DNA from: Flavobacteriaceae bacterium
Lineage (GTDB): Bacteria; Bacteroidota; Bacteroidia; Flavobacteriales; Flavobacteriaceae
Length of the DNA: 6,295 nucleotides
Assembly (NCBI GenBank): GCA_013214275.1
Contig: JABSPP010000104.1
Location: 1 to 6,295, forward strand
Direction: 5' to 3'
Under the pieces are notes generated by a model, which worked only from the letters and a program-made list of their open reading frames with translations, searched no databases and had not been told where the DNA came from. Both the position numbers and the translations under genes were made by a program. Every line of letters starts with the position of its first letter. The stretch's first letter is position 1. Shown in pieces: positions 6,046-6,295 of the stretch.

Positions 6046-6295
6046 ATGAAAAAATACACGGACGCAGTACGCGAATTTCACACAGCATTTGGATTGGGGA
6101 TCAATGACAAACCAACAGCCAATATTGGAGAGGATAGAAATCTACTCCGCTTTAATTTGATGAAAGAAGAAAATGAAGAATATATAGAAGCTGCAAATCG
6201 TGGTGATTTGGTGGAGGTGGCAGATGCTCTTGGTGATATGCTATACATTCTGGCAGGAACCATTATAGAACACGGAATGCAGTACAAGATTTCGG
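6046..6295 (+). CDS. MazG-like nucleoside triphosphate pyrophosphohydrolase (3' end outside window)
   Basis: The first 83 codons of a gene that runs off the right edge. The all-alpha NTP pyrophosphatase signature EExxE...ExxD is present as E41-E42-x-x-E45 and E57-x-x-D60, with D64 following in EVADALGDMLYIL. RFNLMKEENEEY (35-46) and GTIIEHGMQ (71-79) match the small MazG/PRA-PH-like proteins found in Bacteroidetes, which are usually about 120-140 residues. Such enzymes hydrolyse NTPs or dNTPs to monophosphate and pyrophosphate with Mg2+, often clearing non-standard nucleotides; the specific substrate here is unknown. The ATG at 6046 lies five bases after the HAD stop, with no strong Shine-Dalgarno site. 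The 3' part cannot be assessed. Confidence 0.85.
   Translation, partial: MKKYTDAVREFHTAFGLGINDKPTANIGEDRNLLRFNLMKEENEEYIEAANRGDLVEVADALGDMLYILAGTIIEHGMQYKIS

Noticed and set aside
6078..6287. Minus-strand open frame at the right edge
   Set aside because: Antisense shadow of the MazG-like gene, which carries an intact EExxE/ExxD signature.

Overview
The window looks like chromosomal DNA from a member of the Flavobacteriaceae or a close relative within Bacteroidetes. This rests on AT-rich sequence, promoter-like TAnnTTTG boxes, starts without clear Shine-Dalgarno sites, and proteins whose family signatures fit that group: a DUF4920 protein with a CxxxGCW motif, a stand-alone MnmD, a short MFTPGR-type membrane protein and a MazG-like pyrophosphohydrolase. 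The assignment is by pattern recognition only. No phage, transposon, CRISPR, rRNA or tRNA signal is visible.

Layout, left to right. (1) Bases 1-988 hold the 3' end of a DUF4920 gene followed with zero spacing by a tRNA-modification methyltransferase (mnmD-like) that starts with TTG. (2) Bases 989-1323 hold no intact gene. They contain coding-like fragments in different frames, a bulged hairpin and a terminator-like inverted repeat ending in seven Ts, then an exact TAnnTTTG box ahead of the next gene. (3) Bases 1324-4334 form a tightly packed plus-strand unit: an exported M24 (Xaa-Pro-type) metallopeptidase broken by a single-base frameshift, an unrecognised membrane protein with about eight helices (overlapping by one base), and an inward-rectifier-type (KirBac-like) potassium channel (overlapping by 17 bases). 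(4) A 65-residue two-helix membrane protein lies on the minus strand (4314-4511), tail-to-tail and overlapping the channel gene. (5) After a 122-bp divergent promoter region, bases 4634-6295 hold a second plus-strand unit: a short-chain dehydrogenase, a HAD-family hydrolase (TTG start, three bases after the previous stop) and the 5' part of a MazG-like nucleotide pyrophosphohydrolase that leaves the window.

Most of the content is ordinary accessory and housekeeping metabolism. The points most worth a second look are the frameshift that separates the metal ligands of the M24 enzyme, the overlapping pairing of an unknown multi-pass membrane protein with a Kir channel, the coding-like debris and hairpins at 989-1260, and two gene junctions where a TTG start follows the preceding stop in the same frame. 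I did not find convincing evidence of a novel defence system or other undescribed system.
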